Origin: Lentilactobacillus farraginis DSM 18382 = JCM 14108
GTDB taxonomy: Bacteria; Bacillota; Bacilli; Lactobacillales; Lactobacillaceae
Assembly: GCF_000583655.1 (NCBI RefSeq)
Contig: NZ_BAKI01000024.1
Coordinates: 1 to 39,353, forward strand
DNA: 39,353 nucleotides
Reading direction: 5' to 3'
Numbering within the stretch: the first letter of the stretch is position 1; each line of letters starts with the position of its first letter. A program made the translations under genes and the position numbers. This document shows, in pieces, positions 5,816 to 15,115 of this stretch. The notes beneath the pieces were generated by a model. That model had not been told where the DNA came from. It saw only the letters and a list, made by a program, of their open reading frames with translations, and did no database searches.

Positions 5816-6892
5816 TTACTTGTTATTGGGTAAATGCAAGACATCTGAAGGATGGATCAATACCGAAGGATCGCTTAGGACATGACCAACAGAATAGCCG
5901 GAAATATTAACCAGGCAGAAAAATAAAACCACCAACAACACGCCCCAGGTTAAGAGCTGATTTCCTACTGACATCTTTTCACTGATAACCGACCCATAGA
6001 ATAGTTTATGGACCTTTGAAGAAACGTTCTTCTCGTCTGGTGCTGCCGCTTGCATTTCCGCAGCAACCTTTTTTTGATAATTTTTAATACTAAAGTTCTT
6101 TTGAACGTTCTTCCGTTCAGTTTCAAAATCATGCTTTTCTTTTTTACTTAGTTTTTTAAACCATTTGGTAAATTCCCGGTATTTTTTGGTAACCGCTTTG
6201 GTTTCACCAACCATTTTTAATTCACCATAATTAATCCAAGCAACCTTGTCACACAGCATTTCAATCTGCTTCAAAGAGTGGCTGACAAAAATAATTGTCT
6301 TACCCGCTTGCTTAAATTCTGTGATTTTATCCACACATTTTTGGTAAAAAGTATCATCACCAACCGAAAGCGCTTCATCAATAATTAAAATATCCGGATT
6401 GATATGAACTGCAATCGAAAAGCCTAATCGCGACCGCATACCGCTTGAATAACTTTTAACAGGCTGATCGACGAAATCACCGATATCCGCAAATGAAATA
6501 ATATCCGGCATCATTTCATCGATCTCTTCATTAGTCAGGCCCTGCATCAGCGATTTCAGCCTAATATTTTCCCGACCAGTTAAATTATTCCGTAGTCCGG
6601 CACGAATTGCCACAATCGATGTATCACCACGAACATCTACATAGCCCGTTGTTTGCGGAATAATGCCCGAAATAATATTTGACAGCGTTGACTTTCCGGA
6701 GCCGTTAACCCCAATCAACCCCAAAGTCTCTCCTGGTTGAATTGTTAATGAAATCCCCATCAACGACCAAAAATGAGGAACTTGATTTTTAGAAATCGAA
6801 AAAAATGAGCGTAATTTTTCCGATTGCGTCTTAAAAAGATCATATTCTTTCGTCACGTTTTGAACTTTTACTTTATAGTTTTTTTCTTCCAT
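5816..6892 (-). CDS. tagH: TagH, teichoic acid export ATPase
   Basis: A 358-residue ABC ATPase of the teichoic-acid exporter type. The ATPase domain covers about residues 5-245: Walker A GVNGSGKST (61-69), signature SSGMRS (149-154), Walker B ILIIDEA (168-174) and the H-loop VSHS near 203. After a basic linker rich in lysine comes one membrane segment (LLTWGVLLVVLFFCLVNISG, about 306-325) and a short outside tail. This long form with a C-terminal helix is typical of TagH. Its permease partner TagG, usually adjacent, is not in this window. The ribosome site GGAG lies about 13 bases before the ATG, a wide spacing. Confidence 0.88.
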   Translation of the reverse strand: MEEKNYKVKVQNVTKEYDLFKTQSEKLRSFFSISKNQVPHFWSLMGISLTIQPGETLGLIGVNGSGKSTLSNIISGIIPQTTGYVDVRGDTSIVAIRAGLRNNLTGRENIRLKSLMQGLTNEEIDEMMPDIISFADIGDFVDQPVKSYSSGMRSRLGFSIAVHINPDILIIDEALSVGDDTFYQKCVDKITEFKQAGKTIIFVSHSLKQIEMLCDKVAWINYGELKMVGETKAVTKKYREFTKWFKKLSKKEKHDFETERKNVQKNFSIKNYQKKVAAEMQAAAPDEKNVSSKVHKLFYGSVISEKMSVGNQLLTWGVLLVVLFFCLVNISGYSVGHVLSDPSVLIHPSDVLHLPNNK

Positions 6893-6924
6893 CGATCTAA
6901 ACTTACTCCTAATTCAAAGTTTTA

Positions 6925-6944
6925 ACTTTTCGAAAAGTATTATA
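6925..6944 (-). promoter_or_regulatory. tagH promoter with adjacent palindrome
   Basis: On the minus strand TGTTATAAT is an extended -10 (TATAAT at 6939-6944). Directly after it lies the perfect 14-base palindrome ACTTTTCGAAAAGT (6925-6938), where a repressor could block the start of transcription. Confidence 0.5.
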
Positions 6945-7015
6945 ACAGAAATCCCTTGAAAAATAAGAGGTCGAGAGAAAAGCTTAATCTTTTACCCCCA
7001 ACCTTTTTTTATGAC

Positions 7016-7900
7016 TCAGTGTTTTTTAGCCGCTGCGTTGCTCTTAATTATTTTTTCAAGTGATAAATTTAATTGCAGTGTATAATCATTGTCTGCGGAC
7101 GGTTGCTGCCGCCGGGACTCAAAGACTGAGCGCGGAATAATTCTTTCCGGAACACTGGTAATCTTTGATCGCACCTGTGGCTGATCCGATTGGGCTGTTT
7201 TGGCAGGCTGGCTGCTCGTGGTACCCAGCTCCTTTTTTAGTGACTGCTCAATCTGCTCATTAATATTCCCGGCACCGTTAATTGTTGTGTCACCATTATT
7301 GGCATCCAATTTATCCAGATTATATTTCACAATCATCGCGTTTAACTTGTTTCCATAATCCATGTCGGTCGCATAAGTCGTCGCCAAGGCCATTGCGGCA
7401 TCGCTGGCACTCGCAGCATTTGTTGTCCAAGTCTGGGAATAGTAATTTGGATCAGTCAGTGTTCCGTGACGCAACAAATAGGCATTATCACGAATTGAGG
7501 CTTCAATACTTGGATACTTCTTAAATTGGGCAGCCGTCATGTAATGTTTGCCCTTTTCCGTATACTCACCAGTACTCATCGTAACGGATTGACCATTATA
7601 TGCGCCCTTTATTCCAAAATAATTGTTTGCTTCAGTAGAAAGCGTTGATCGACCAAAGTCACTTTCCAAAATTGCCTGGGCCATCATAACTGAAGGATAA
7701 AGATGATTTTGTTTACTGACCTTTTCAACTGGTTTCTTTAAACGATTGATAAAATTGCTGGCAACGCTTGCTTTAACAGAAGTACTGCCACCAGCAACGC
7801 CAAAAACAATCACTGTTAAAAAGCAAATTAATCCCCCAACAATTAAGTTTGTTACACGAGATTTGATACAAAAACCTCCCCTGACATTTAAGATGTACAT
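7016..7900 (-). CDS. Secreted glucosaminidase (GH73-type) with unclear start
   Basis: A secreted wall hydrolase. After a hydrophobic signal segment (NLIVGGLICFLTVIVFGVAG) comes a glucosaminidase domain with LYPSVMMAQAILESDFGRS, whose Glu is the presumed catalytic acid, then NNYFGIKGAYNGQSV and FKKYPSIEASIRDNAYLL. The C-terminal 90 residues are a basic tail with no known repeat. The listed start, ATG at 7900, lies almost at the predicted transcription start and has no ribosome site. A strong GGGGAGG sits inside the frame, and seven bases after it, exactly where a start is expected, the codon is ATC (7865-7867). An ATG there would give MKSRVTNLIVGG, a textbook signal peptide (283 residues). Paralog of 7954-9435. 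Confidence 0.85.
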   Translation of the reverse strand: MYILNVRGGFCIKSRVTNLIVGGLICFLTVIVFGVAGGSTSVKASVASNFINRLKKPVEKVSKQNHLYPSVMMAQAILESDFGRSTLSTEANNYFGIKGAYNGQSVTMSTGEYTEKGKHYMTAAQFKKYPSIEASIRDNAYLLRHGTLTDPNYYSQTWTTNAASASDAAMALATTYATDMDYGNKLNAMIVKYNLDKLDANNGDTTINGAGNINEQIEQSLKKELGTTSSQPAKTAQSDQPQVRSKITSVPERIIPRSVFESRRQQPSADNDYTLQLNLSLEKIIKSNAAAKKH

Positions 7901-7911
7901 ACCAAAAAATA

Positions 7912-7939
7912 ATTATACCTTAAAACCAATTGGATTCAA
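7912..7939 (-). promoter_or_regulatory. Promoter of the 7016-7900 glucosaminidase
   Basis: TTGAAT and TATAAT are 16 bases apart on the minus strand. Transcription would begin near 7905, so the ATG at 7900 would be almost leaderless. Confidence 0.6.
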
Positions 7940-7953
7940 TCATCTTTCAACAA

Positions 7954-9435
7954 TTATGACAAAAACTTTGAAGATACCCAGTATTTTGTGTCAGATCCTG
8001 TATGGGCGATTCGATACCAGATCGATTTATCACTTAATCGGTATCCTAGCTTATCTACCTTTACCTTTGTTCCAACCGTCAGATTAACCTGTGCTAATTT
8101 ATAATGTTTCATAAATTGACCGGTCGCGTTAAAATCTGTATAAAGATAATCCGCTTTGGCACTGGATGAAACAACTTTATCCGCCTGAAAATCAACCTTG
8201 GCGACCTTTGACGGTGCAGTTATAACGTCATTGGCGTTAATCCAACCTGTTTTTTTGCCAACTTTAATTCGATACCAGGCCTTTAAACCGCCAGTCGATT
8301 TAACCAATGCCGTTCGATCAACCGAATATTTCTTTTTACTTTCCAAAGAACTTAATTTGGTTGATTTTTTAGCCAGTAATGGAGAGCCCAAAACATGATT
8401 GTATAAGGTATCCTCGGCCAACTTATTAATCGTTAAACTGCCACTGGTCTTACCACTATAGATTGTTGGAAATTGTAGTGCCGGTGCATAAACCCAAAAG
8501 CGTTTGGCCTTACTGTTGGTATAAAATCTAAAGCGATACCAGTTTTTAGGAGTCCCCTTCTTAACACCACGCATATCCAAGTATACGGTTACCCGGTTTT
8601 TAATTCCCAGCGACCGCCAGCTATAGTGCTTTTCGTTGGTGCTGGTCCCCTTTACGTGATTATAAACATAGTATTTGGCGTACTTTTTGGATAGCGGGAC
8701 TGATTGAATTGCATTACTTTTATAATAAGTCACTCGAGGCGTTGTTGAACCGGCTCCCTGCGTATCAACAACAGTCGAGCTGGCAGTATCGGTTCCAGAA
8801 CTCACTGCGCTGTCAGCCGTGCTGCTGGCATCACTTGAAGAGGATGTCCCGGCAGTTTCACCAAACGTTTTATCCAAGCCATATTGCTGAATCAGCTTAA
8901 TTAAAGAACTACCATAATTGGGGTCGGTCGCATACTTACCGGTTAACGCATTGGCAGCGTCCGAATAAGTCGCGGCATTTTCTTTCCAAGCACCTGAATA
9001 ATATTGCGGATCCCAACTGGTCCCGTTTCTCAGCGTGGCACCATTATCAGCAAACGACGCGTAGGCAGTCGGGTATTTTTTAAAGCTGGCCGTTGTATTT
9101 ACCATTTGACCGTTACTATTGTATTCAACTGTTGGCATTGACACCGACTGGCCGTTATAAGCGCCCTTGATGCCAAAAAAGTTGTTGGCTTCCAGCGTCA
9201 GTTGGCTTTGTCCCCAGCCACTCTCAAGAGCTGCTTGCGCCATCATGACAGAGCCGTAAAGATTGTATTTTGCCGAGGCCTTTTTGACGTCAGCTTGATA
9301 AGTGGTGATAAAACTGTTGGCCGAAGAAGCCTGGGCCGTCACATATGTACCGTTGCCCCCCAAAAAACACGTCAGCAGCACAGCGCCACAAATGGCGATT
9401 AGAAATATGGCTCGTTTAATAGATTCTTTCAACAT
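7954..9435 (-). CDS. Secreted glucosaminidase with GW/SH3-like wall-binding repeats
   Basis: A 493-residue secreted autolysin-like enzyme. Signal peptide about residues 1-37, ending near VTAQA. The glucosaminidase domain (about 40-195) has LYGSVMMAQAALESGWGQS with the presumed catalytic Glu, NNFFGIKGAYNGQSV and FKKYPTAYASFADNG. A Ser/Thr/Ala-rich linker (about 196-235) leads to three GW/SH3-like repeats (about 240-493), marked by WYRFRFY, AWYRIKVGKKTGWINANDV and IWYRIAHTG...YWVSSKF, which in related proteins bind teichoic acid or wall polymer. ATG at 9435 is five bases behind GGGG; a GTG two codons upstream overlaps the site. The TagH exporter gene lies just downstream. Confidence 0.9.
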   Translation of the reverse strand: MLKESIKRAIFLIAICGAVLLTCFLGGNGTYVTAQASSANSFITTYQADVKKASAKYNLYGSVMMAQAALESGWGQSQLTLEANNFFGIKGAYNGQSVSMPTVEYNSNGQMVNTTASFKKYPTAYASFADNGATLRNGTSWDPQYYSGAWKENAATYSDAANALTGKYATDPNYGSSLIKLIQQYGLDKTFGETAGTSSSSDASSTADSAVSSGTDTASSTVVDTQGAGSTTPRVTYYKSNAIQSVPLSKKYAKYYVYNHVKGTSTNEKHYSWRSLGIKNRVTVYLDMRGVKKGTPKNWYRFRFYTNSKAKRFWVYAPALQFPTIYSGKTSGSLTINKLAEDTLYNHVLGSPLLAKKSTKLSSLESKKKYSVDRTALVKSTGGLKAWYRIKVGKKTGWINANDVITAPSKVAKVDFQADKVVSSSAKADYLYTDFNATGQFMKHYKLAQVNLTVGTKVKVDKLGYRLSDKSIWYRIAHTGSDTKYWVSSKFLS

Positions 9436-9462
9436 CTCCACCCCTTATTGACACTTCACTTT

Positions 9463-9491
9463 ATCATATTAGAAAATCAGTGAAAAATGAA
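9463..9491 (-). promoter_or_regulatory. Promoter of the 7954-9435 glucosaminidase
   Basis: TTCATT and TATGAT are 17 bases apart on the minus strand, about 30 bases before the start codon. Confidence 0.45.
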
Positions 9492-9630
9492 GTCATTTAA
9501 TGATTACTTTTATTCCCACTAAGAATATTTAAATTAATGTTTAATCAGTCATCAACCGTTATTTTAACACAAAAAAATAACGACAAGCTTAAAACAACGT
9601 CAATCATCGTCGTTTAATAACCATCCAACT

Positions 9631-9669
9631 AAAAAAGCCCAACCGGAAAAATCATTGCCGGTCAGGCTT
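9631..9669 (-). terminator. Terminator of glmS
   Basis: AAGCC-ACCGG pairs with CCGGT-GGCTT. On the minus strand the stem is followed by a T run (TTTTTT). It lies just beyond the glmS stop. Confidence 0.85.
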
Positions 9670-9704
9670 CGTTAAACATTAAAGTTTATAGGATTGATTA
9701 ATCA

Positions 9705-11521
9705 TTATTCAACGGTAACACTTTTAGCTAAATTACGTGGTCGATCGACATCCAAGCCCTTGTTTAAACTGGTAAAGTAAGCAATCAATTGGGCCGGTAC
9801 GACACTTAGTAACGGTGTGATCATTTCATCAACATCCGGAATAATAATTGTGTCATCTTCCAATGCCAAGCTCCGACGAACAATCGTGAAAGTTGAGGCC
9901 CCACGCGACATTGTTTCCTGTAGGTTACTTCGGGTTAAATTAGCAGTCTTTTCCTGCGTGATAATTCCCACAACCGGTGTCCCTTCTTCAATCAAAGCAA
10001 TGGTCCCGTGTTTTAATTCACCGGAGGCAAAGCCTTCAGCCTGGACATAAGAAATTTCTTTAAGCTTGAGCGCTGATTCTAAAGAAACCGTCTGATCGAT
10101 TCCCCGACCAATGTAGAAGGCCCGAGGTGCCGGTACAAAGTACTTCTTAGCCAGCTTCTCAATCATATCCTTCTCGTCAATAATTGCCTGCATACCGGTT
10201 GCAACCAGCCCCAATTGCTGACGAATATCAAAGTCTTCAGCGATTGTCTGTTCCTTAGCTTCTCCGAGGGCTTTAGCTAAAATTGCTTCAACTGCAATTT
10301 GAGCCGTATAAGCTTTGGTGGAAGCAACGGAAATTTCAGGACCGGCATGAAGCAGCATCGTGTACGTTGCTTCCCTAAAAAGGGTTGAGTTTTCGACGTT
10401 CGTAATCGTTAGACTCTTATAATCATGCGCATTTACGTTTACCAATACTTCACGACTATCTGCTGTTTCCCCACTTTGAGACAGGAAGATAAAGAACGGT
10501 TTTTTGGATAACAACGGATCATCATAAGCAAATTCAGAAGCGATGTGCACCTCAGTTGGTACGTGAGCTAATTTTTCAAACATCTTTTTACCAACCAAAC
10601 CGGCGTGATAACTGGTTCCGGCGCCGACAATGTAAATTCGATCCGCTTCATTTAAAGCATTAATTAAGCCGGTATCAATATTTGGCTTGCCGGATTCCTG
10701 CGTATAAAGGGCTGCCAACTTACGCATAACATTCGGTTGTTCGTCAATTTCTTTTAACATGTAGTATGGATAAGGTCCCTTATCGGTTTCACTGGCATCC
10801 ATGTCAACGTGAAACGCTTGCGGTCAACTTTATGCTGATTAGCGTCCTCGATTTCAACGGTGTCCGGCTTGACAGTTACGACTTCACCGTCATGAAGTTC
10901 CAAAAAGTCGTGGGTCACGTTCAGCATTGCCGGCGCATCCGAGCAAACAACATTACAGCCATCCCCAAGCCCGATCAAAAGCGGACTCTTGTTTTTAGCA
11001 ACGTACAATGTTTCCGGATCCGTACTGTCAATCAACAGGAACGCGTAAGACGAGCCTTTAAGCAGTCCTAATGTTTTTAAAAATGCCTGCTTGGTTGACA
11101 AGCCCTCGGTTTGAACGAAATGATCGACTAATTGCACAACAACTTCTGTATCAGTCTGACTGGCAAACGTTGTATTACTTAAATATTCTGATTTCAGTTC
11201 CTTGTAGTTTTCGATAACACCGTTATGAACAAGGTAGAATCGGTGGTCCTCAGAAAATTGAGGGTGGGCATTGGCTTCGCTTACGACACCGTGAGTTGCC
11301 CAACGGGTATGGCCGATGCCGACCGAACCATGAACGTCCGGGCCAACAGCCGCTTCCAATTCAGAGATTCGACCTTTGCGCTTAATCAAATAATCCTTAC
11401 CGTTTAAATCGTTAACGTAAATTCCGGCAGAATCATAGCCTCGATATTCAAGTTTTTCAAGGCCTTCCAATAAAATTGAAACCGCATTATCGTTTCCGGT
11501 TACTCCAACAATTCCACACAT
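9705..11521 (-). CDS. glmS: GlmS, glucosamine-6-phosphate synthase, frameshifted
   Basis: Converts fructose-6-phosphate and glutamine to glucosamine-6-phosphate, the first step of amino-sugar supply for peptidoglycan. The N-terminal part has the catalytic Cys at position 2 (MCGIVGVTGN), IGHTRWATHG and HNGVIENY; the C-terminal part has two SIS sugar-isomerase domains (GAGTSYHAGLVGKKMFE, FLSQSGETADSREVL, IGRGIDQTVSLESALKLKEI) and ends in LAKSVTVE. One base is missing near 10816: AAGCGTTT should read AAGCCGTTT, which restores VDRKPFHVDMDASETDKG. The total is then 605 residues, normal for GlmS. The ATG follows AGGAG at eight bases. No glmS ribozyme precedes it; a NagR-like operator does. Confidence 0.93.
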
Positions 11522-11548
11522 TTTATAATCTCCTCAGCAATCTGAAAT

Positions 11549-11562
11549 TGGTATATACACCA
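11549..11562. promoter_or_regulatory. Candidate GntR/NagR-type operator at glmS
   Basis: TGGT-ATATAC-ACCA is a 14-base two-fold symmetric site between the glmS promoter and its ribosome site. A half-site TGGTATAGG occurs at 11637-11645 upstream of the -35 box. NagR-type repressors bind TGGT...ACCA sites and control glmS in streptococci; the spacing here is two bases longer than the usual NagR site. Confidence 0.45.
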
Positions 11563-11593
11563 TTTACTATCATTGATTTTCTATAACACGTAT

Positions 11594-11622
11594 AATCTAC
11601 ACAATTAACGATAAAAAGTCAA
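11594..11622 (-). promoter_or_regulatory. Promoter of glmS
   Basis: TTGACT and TAGATT are 17 bases apart on the minus strand, about 72 bases before the start codon. Confidence 0.6.
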
Positions 11623-11696
11623 CTAATAGTTACAAATGGTATAGGAAATATCGCGTAAGCAAATAAATGCCGCTTTTATCGGGAAACAGCCAATAA

Positions 11697-11736
11697 AATG
11701 AAAAAGGCTGTCGATTTTTTCGACAACCTTTTCATT
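11697..11736 (-). terminator. Terminator of the cdaA-cdaR-glmM operon
   Basis: AATGAAAAAGGCTGTCG pairs with CGACAACCTTTTCATT. On the minus strand CCTTTTTCATTTTATT follows the stem. It separates glmM from glmS. Confidence 0.8.
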
Positions 11737-11748
11737 AAATAATCATTA

Positions 11749-13097
11749 TTAAGCAATGCCGATTTCCGAACGGACAACGTCTGCAATTTTCTGCGCATAC
11801 GCATCCACCAAATCCTGGGTTGGTGCTTCGGTCATAACTCGTAATAACGGCTCCGTTCCGCTTGGGCGAACCAATACCCGGCCATCGCCGTGCATCTCCG
11901 CTTCAACCTCCTGAATAACCGCCTGAATTTTTTCATTTTTAAGCGCGTTCTTTTTATCCTGAACTTTTACGTTAATTAACCGTTGCGGATACTTTTTAAT
12001 TTCACTTGCTAATTCGGATAGTTTTTTACCGGTTGACTTCATAACCGATAACAGCTGTAGACTGGTCAGCATGCCATCGCCGGTTGTATTAAAATCGAGG
12101 AAAATAATATGACCTGACTGTTCGCCACCGAGGTTATACCCATCCGCATTCATTTTCTCAACAACGTATCGGTCACCAACCTGGGTTTTAACACTGGTTA
12201 TTCCAGCCTGCTCCATGGCTTTATACATCCCCAGGTTACTCATAACCGTTGTAACAATCGTATTTTTCTTTAATCGGCCACGTTCCGCCATATATTTACC
12301 ACAAATATACATAATGGCATCCCCGTCAACCAACTGGCCGTTCTCATCAACCGCGATGCAGCGATCACCGTCACCATCAAACGCAATTCCTGCTTGAACG
12401 CCTTTTTCAACGACAAATTGCTGCAGCTTTTCCGGATGGGTTGAACCAACGTGGTCATTAATATTAAGCCCGTCCGGCGTCGTTGCCAGTGTTTCAAAAT
12501 CAATTCCCAAGTCCGCGTAAAGTGTCGTTACCAGTTTACTGGTTGACCCGTTTGCCGAATCCACACAGACTTTCATTCCGGATAAATCCTCGGAAATTGT
12601 TTGTTCGAGGAAATGGATATATTTTTGACTACCTTCAAAGTAATCGCCGACAACTCCCAAGCCTTCCGCCGCCGGTCGTGGCAGAATATCTTCTGACCGC
12701 TCGAGAATGGCTTCAATTTCTTCTTCCATTTCGTCCGAAAGTTTATAACCATCTGCCCCAAAAAACTTAATACCATTATACTCAACCGGATTATGCGAAG
12801 CTGTAATCATAACGCCGGCATCAGCTCCCTGGTTGCGGACCAAATAGGCAACGCCCGGTGTTGTGATAATTCCCAAGTTCAAAACTTCAATTCCAACTGA
12901 CAATAAACCGGCAATCAAGGCTTCTTGGAGCATCTGCCGGAAATCCGGGTATCACGCGCTACCAGCACCTGAGGCTGCTTTCTTTCCGAATGATGGGTTA
13001 ATACATAGCCACCTGCTCGGCCGCACTGAAAAGCCAGTTCCGGCGTCAGTTCTTTGTTGGCAATTCCACGCACACCATCAGTACCAAAATACTTCAT
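11749..13097 (-). CDS. glmM: GlmM, phosphoglucosamine mutase, frameshifted
   Basis: Interconverts glucosamine-6-phosphate and glucosamine-1-phosphate for UDP-GlcNAc synthesis. Visible motifs are [11 protein letters not shown] at the start, the phosphoserine loop [17 protein letters not shown] near residue 100, the metal loop [17 protein letters not shown], and the phosphate loop [12 protein letters not shown] near the end. One base is missing near 12936: GGCAGATG should be GGCCAGATG, giving ISGQMLQEAL. With it the protein has 449 residues, the normal length. The ATG follows GAGGA. It lies in the conserved order cdaA-cdaR-glmM; GlmM is known to bind and damp CdaA in related bacteria. Confidence 0.93.
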
Positions 13098-13124
13098 GAA
13101 AATTTCCTCATTTCAAATAAATTA

Positions 13125-14090
13125 TTAGTTATTTCTGCTAATCTTGACAGAAATTCGATCCGGATCAAATCCCTTTACCTTGTTAAGCTTCGAATCCAAT
13201 TCAACGTCCTTGGTTTTAGTGGTCCGAACATCGCTGGTGTCCACTTCGACTTTAACAGCATCCAACTTTTTCAATTGCGCCTGGGTGCCAAATACCCGAA
13301 CCCGCTTGGTAGCAGAGGTTAAGGTAAAGCTTTCGTTATCGTCGGTAATTCCCTTGGGTTCCAGTTTGATCGGCAGTTCCTTACTGTTTCCCGGTGTAAT
13401 TGGCAGTGTGACATCGGCAGTTGCCGGCGTTATCACCACATTGACCGTATTTTGCTTGCTATCAAGCGCCTCAATAATTGCTTGACTATTAAGAGACGAT
13501 TTAGCATTTTGCGGCACATTAAGCTGCGCGACTACCGTCTTGATTCGATTAATTTGATCGGACGCACCCGTTATTTTAACATTCTTAACGTCGGCAGACG
13601 CATTACCGGGTTGATAACCGGAGGCGATATTTTCTTTATTGTACTTAACCTGTAAAGGATAGGTAACCGTCTTTCTCGGCTGAATGTCAACTTTAATTGT
13701 AGCCGGTTCGAAACGATATCTCAAATCATTATTTAATCCTTCCTGTTGAATCCGCACTCGATGAGTCCCGACACCAAGCTTGGATAAATCGGCATAAACC
13801 TTAAAGTTTTGCGTATTTGCCGTCGTTGTAACCAACGCCGACGGCCCGGTTATATGAAGCTGGACTCTTTCAGGGTAACCGGTAACAAAATACTTATTGC
13901 TGTTGACTGTCAGTGATAATTGCGACGAAATCGTCGTTGAGCGATTGGATGTCAATGCAGTTGAATTACTGCTATTCTTAACTGAAGATGTCGTTGACGG
14001 CTGGCTGCTGCCGACATACAAAAACAGTAGAATTGCAAATATCAGTGCCAGAAGCCGGTATGCCCAATTATTAAATAAAAACTTTTTCAA
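13125..14090 (-). CDS. cdaR: CdaR (YbbR-domain) regulator of c-di-AMP synthase
   Basis: A 321-residue membrane-anchored protein with one N-terminal membrane segment (residues 9-27, WAYRLLALIFAILLFLYVG), a Ser/Thr-rich stretch, then repeated YbbR domains outside the membrane, seen as recurring patterns such as PERVQLHITGPSALV, VKNVKITGASDQINRIK and TKRVRVFGTQAQLKKL. CdaR modulates CdaA. The start is TTG at 14090, nine bases behind GGAGG; that site lies inside the last codons of cdaA, which ends two bases before, so the two genes are translationally close. Confidence 0.9.
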   Translation of the reverse strand: MKKFLFNNWAYRLLALIFAILLFLYVGSSQPSTTSSVKNSSNSTALTSNRSTTISSQLSLTVNSNKYFVTGYPERVQLHITGPSALVTTTANTQNFKVYADLSKLGVGTHRVRIQQEGLNNDLRYRFEPATIKVDIQPRKTVTYPLQVKYNKENIASGYQPGNASADVKNVKITGASDQINRIKTVVAQLNVPQNAKSSLNSQAIIEALDSKQNTVNVVITPATADVTLPITPGNSKELPIKLEPKGITDDNESFTLTSATKRVRVFGTQAQLKKLDAVKVEVDTSDVRTTKTKDVELDSKLNKVKGFDPDRISVKISRNN

Positions 14091-14092
14091 GA

Positions 14093-14934
14093 TTATCGGC
14101 CTCCTCGAAAGTGACTATCAATGAAGTTGGCAACTGTACTGATAAAAGTTCGATGCGCTTGTTGATCGGTATCCGTCAGGAGCTGGTTGCGTAAGTATTT
14201 CAAATAATCATCCTGGGTCATTCCCCGCAGCAATTCATTATTTTGAGTGATGGACACTTCGCCGGTTTCCTCTGAAATAACAATCGTCAACGCATCCGTT
14301 AATTCCGAAATGCCCACCGCGGCCCGATGACGGGTTCCCAATTCTTTGGGAATCAAATTACTTTGTGAAAGCGGTAAGTAAGCTGCGGCAACAGCAATCC
14401 GGTTATTTTTAATGATTACAGCGCCGTCATGCAGCGGCGTATTGGGAATAAAAATATTAATCAACAGTTCGCCGCTGACGTCCGCATCCACATCAATGCC
14501 GGTTTCAATATATTCTTCCAAACCAGTATTCATTTGAATCGTGATTAAGGCACCAATGCGTCGCTTGGACATATATTGAATTGCCCGGTCAAGTGCTCGA
14601 ATCAGCTTTTCAGCCGCTTCATTTTCCTTTCTGCCCTTAACGAACAATGAGCCCCGGCCCAAGTGCTCCAGTCCTCGCCGGATTTCTGGCTGAAAATGAT
14701 GACCATGGCAATAACACCCCAATTGATTACTTGGTCCATAATCCATGAAACAGTTGAGAGACCAACGTAAACACTGATTATTTTAATCAGGGCAATGATC
14801 ACAATTCCTCGAAGCAACTGGACCGCTTTTGTCCCCCGGACCATTAAGATCAAGTTATAAATAATGAACCAAACAACCAAGATATCAATGACGTTTGTCA
14901 AATTATGGAGCGTAAATAAGTCTGACCAGTTCAT
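14093..14934 (-). CDS. cdaA: CdaA (DacA), diadenylate cyclase, frameshifted
   Basis: Makes the second messenger c-di-AMP from ATP at the membrane. Three membrane helices lie in residues 1-80 (IDILVVWFIIYNLILMV, then LLRGIVIIALIKIISVYVG, then WGVIAMVIIF). The DAC domain follows, with the catalytic DGAVII and GTRHRAAVG motifs. One base is missing in the run of four A at 14693-14696; five would restore MVIIFQPEIRRGLEHLGRG. The repaired length is 280 residues. The ATG at 14934 follows GGGGAG at five bases. First gene of cdaA-cdaR-glmM, linking wall-precursor supply with c-di-AMP control of osmolyte and potassium balance. Confidence 0.93.
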
Positions 14935-14964
14935 GCGGTCTCCCCTCAAAATTTTTTCATAAAT

Positions 14965-14970
14965 ATTATA
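14965..14970 (-). promoter_or_regulatory. -10 box of the cdaA operon
   Basis: A perfect TATAAT on the minus strand 30 bases before the cdaA start. The -35 region (GATGTT at 16 bases) is weak. Confidence 0.4.
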
Positions 14971-15115
14971 TCATTCAAATTAACTGAACATCTAATCATA
15001 CCAAATTCCAGGATATGTTTAAATAAATTATAAAAAGTAACAATTCATCAATTTTATGATAGCATTTACCGTCAAAACATAGTTTAATTATTATTGTGAT
15101 AGGAGGTTTGGTTAG

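Noticed and set aside
11522-11748. glmS ribozyme before glmS
   Set aside because: I find no match to the conserved ribozyme core near the start of the gene; the region holds a normal promoter and an operator-like site.
9705-14934. Programmed ribosomal frameshifting in glmS, glmM and cdaA
   Set aside because: No common slippery sequence with a following stem is seen, and these families do not use it. Single lost bases explain all sites better.
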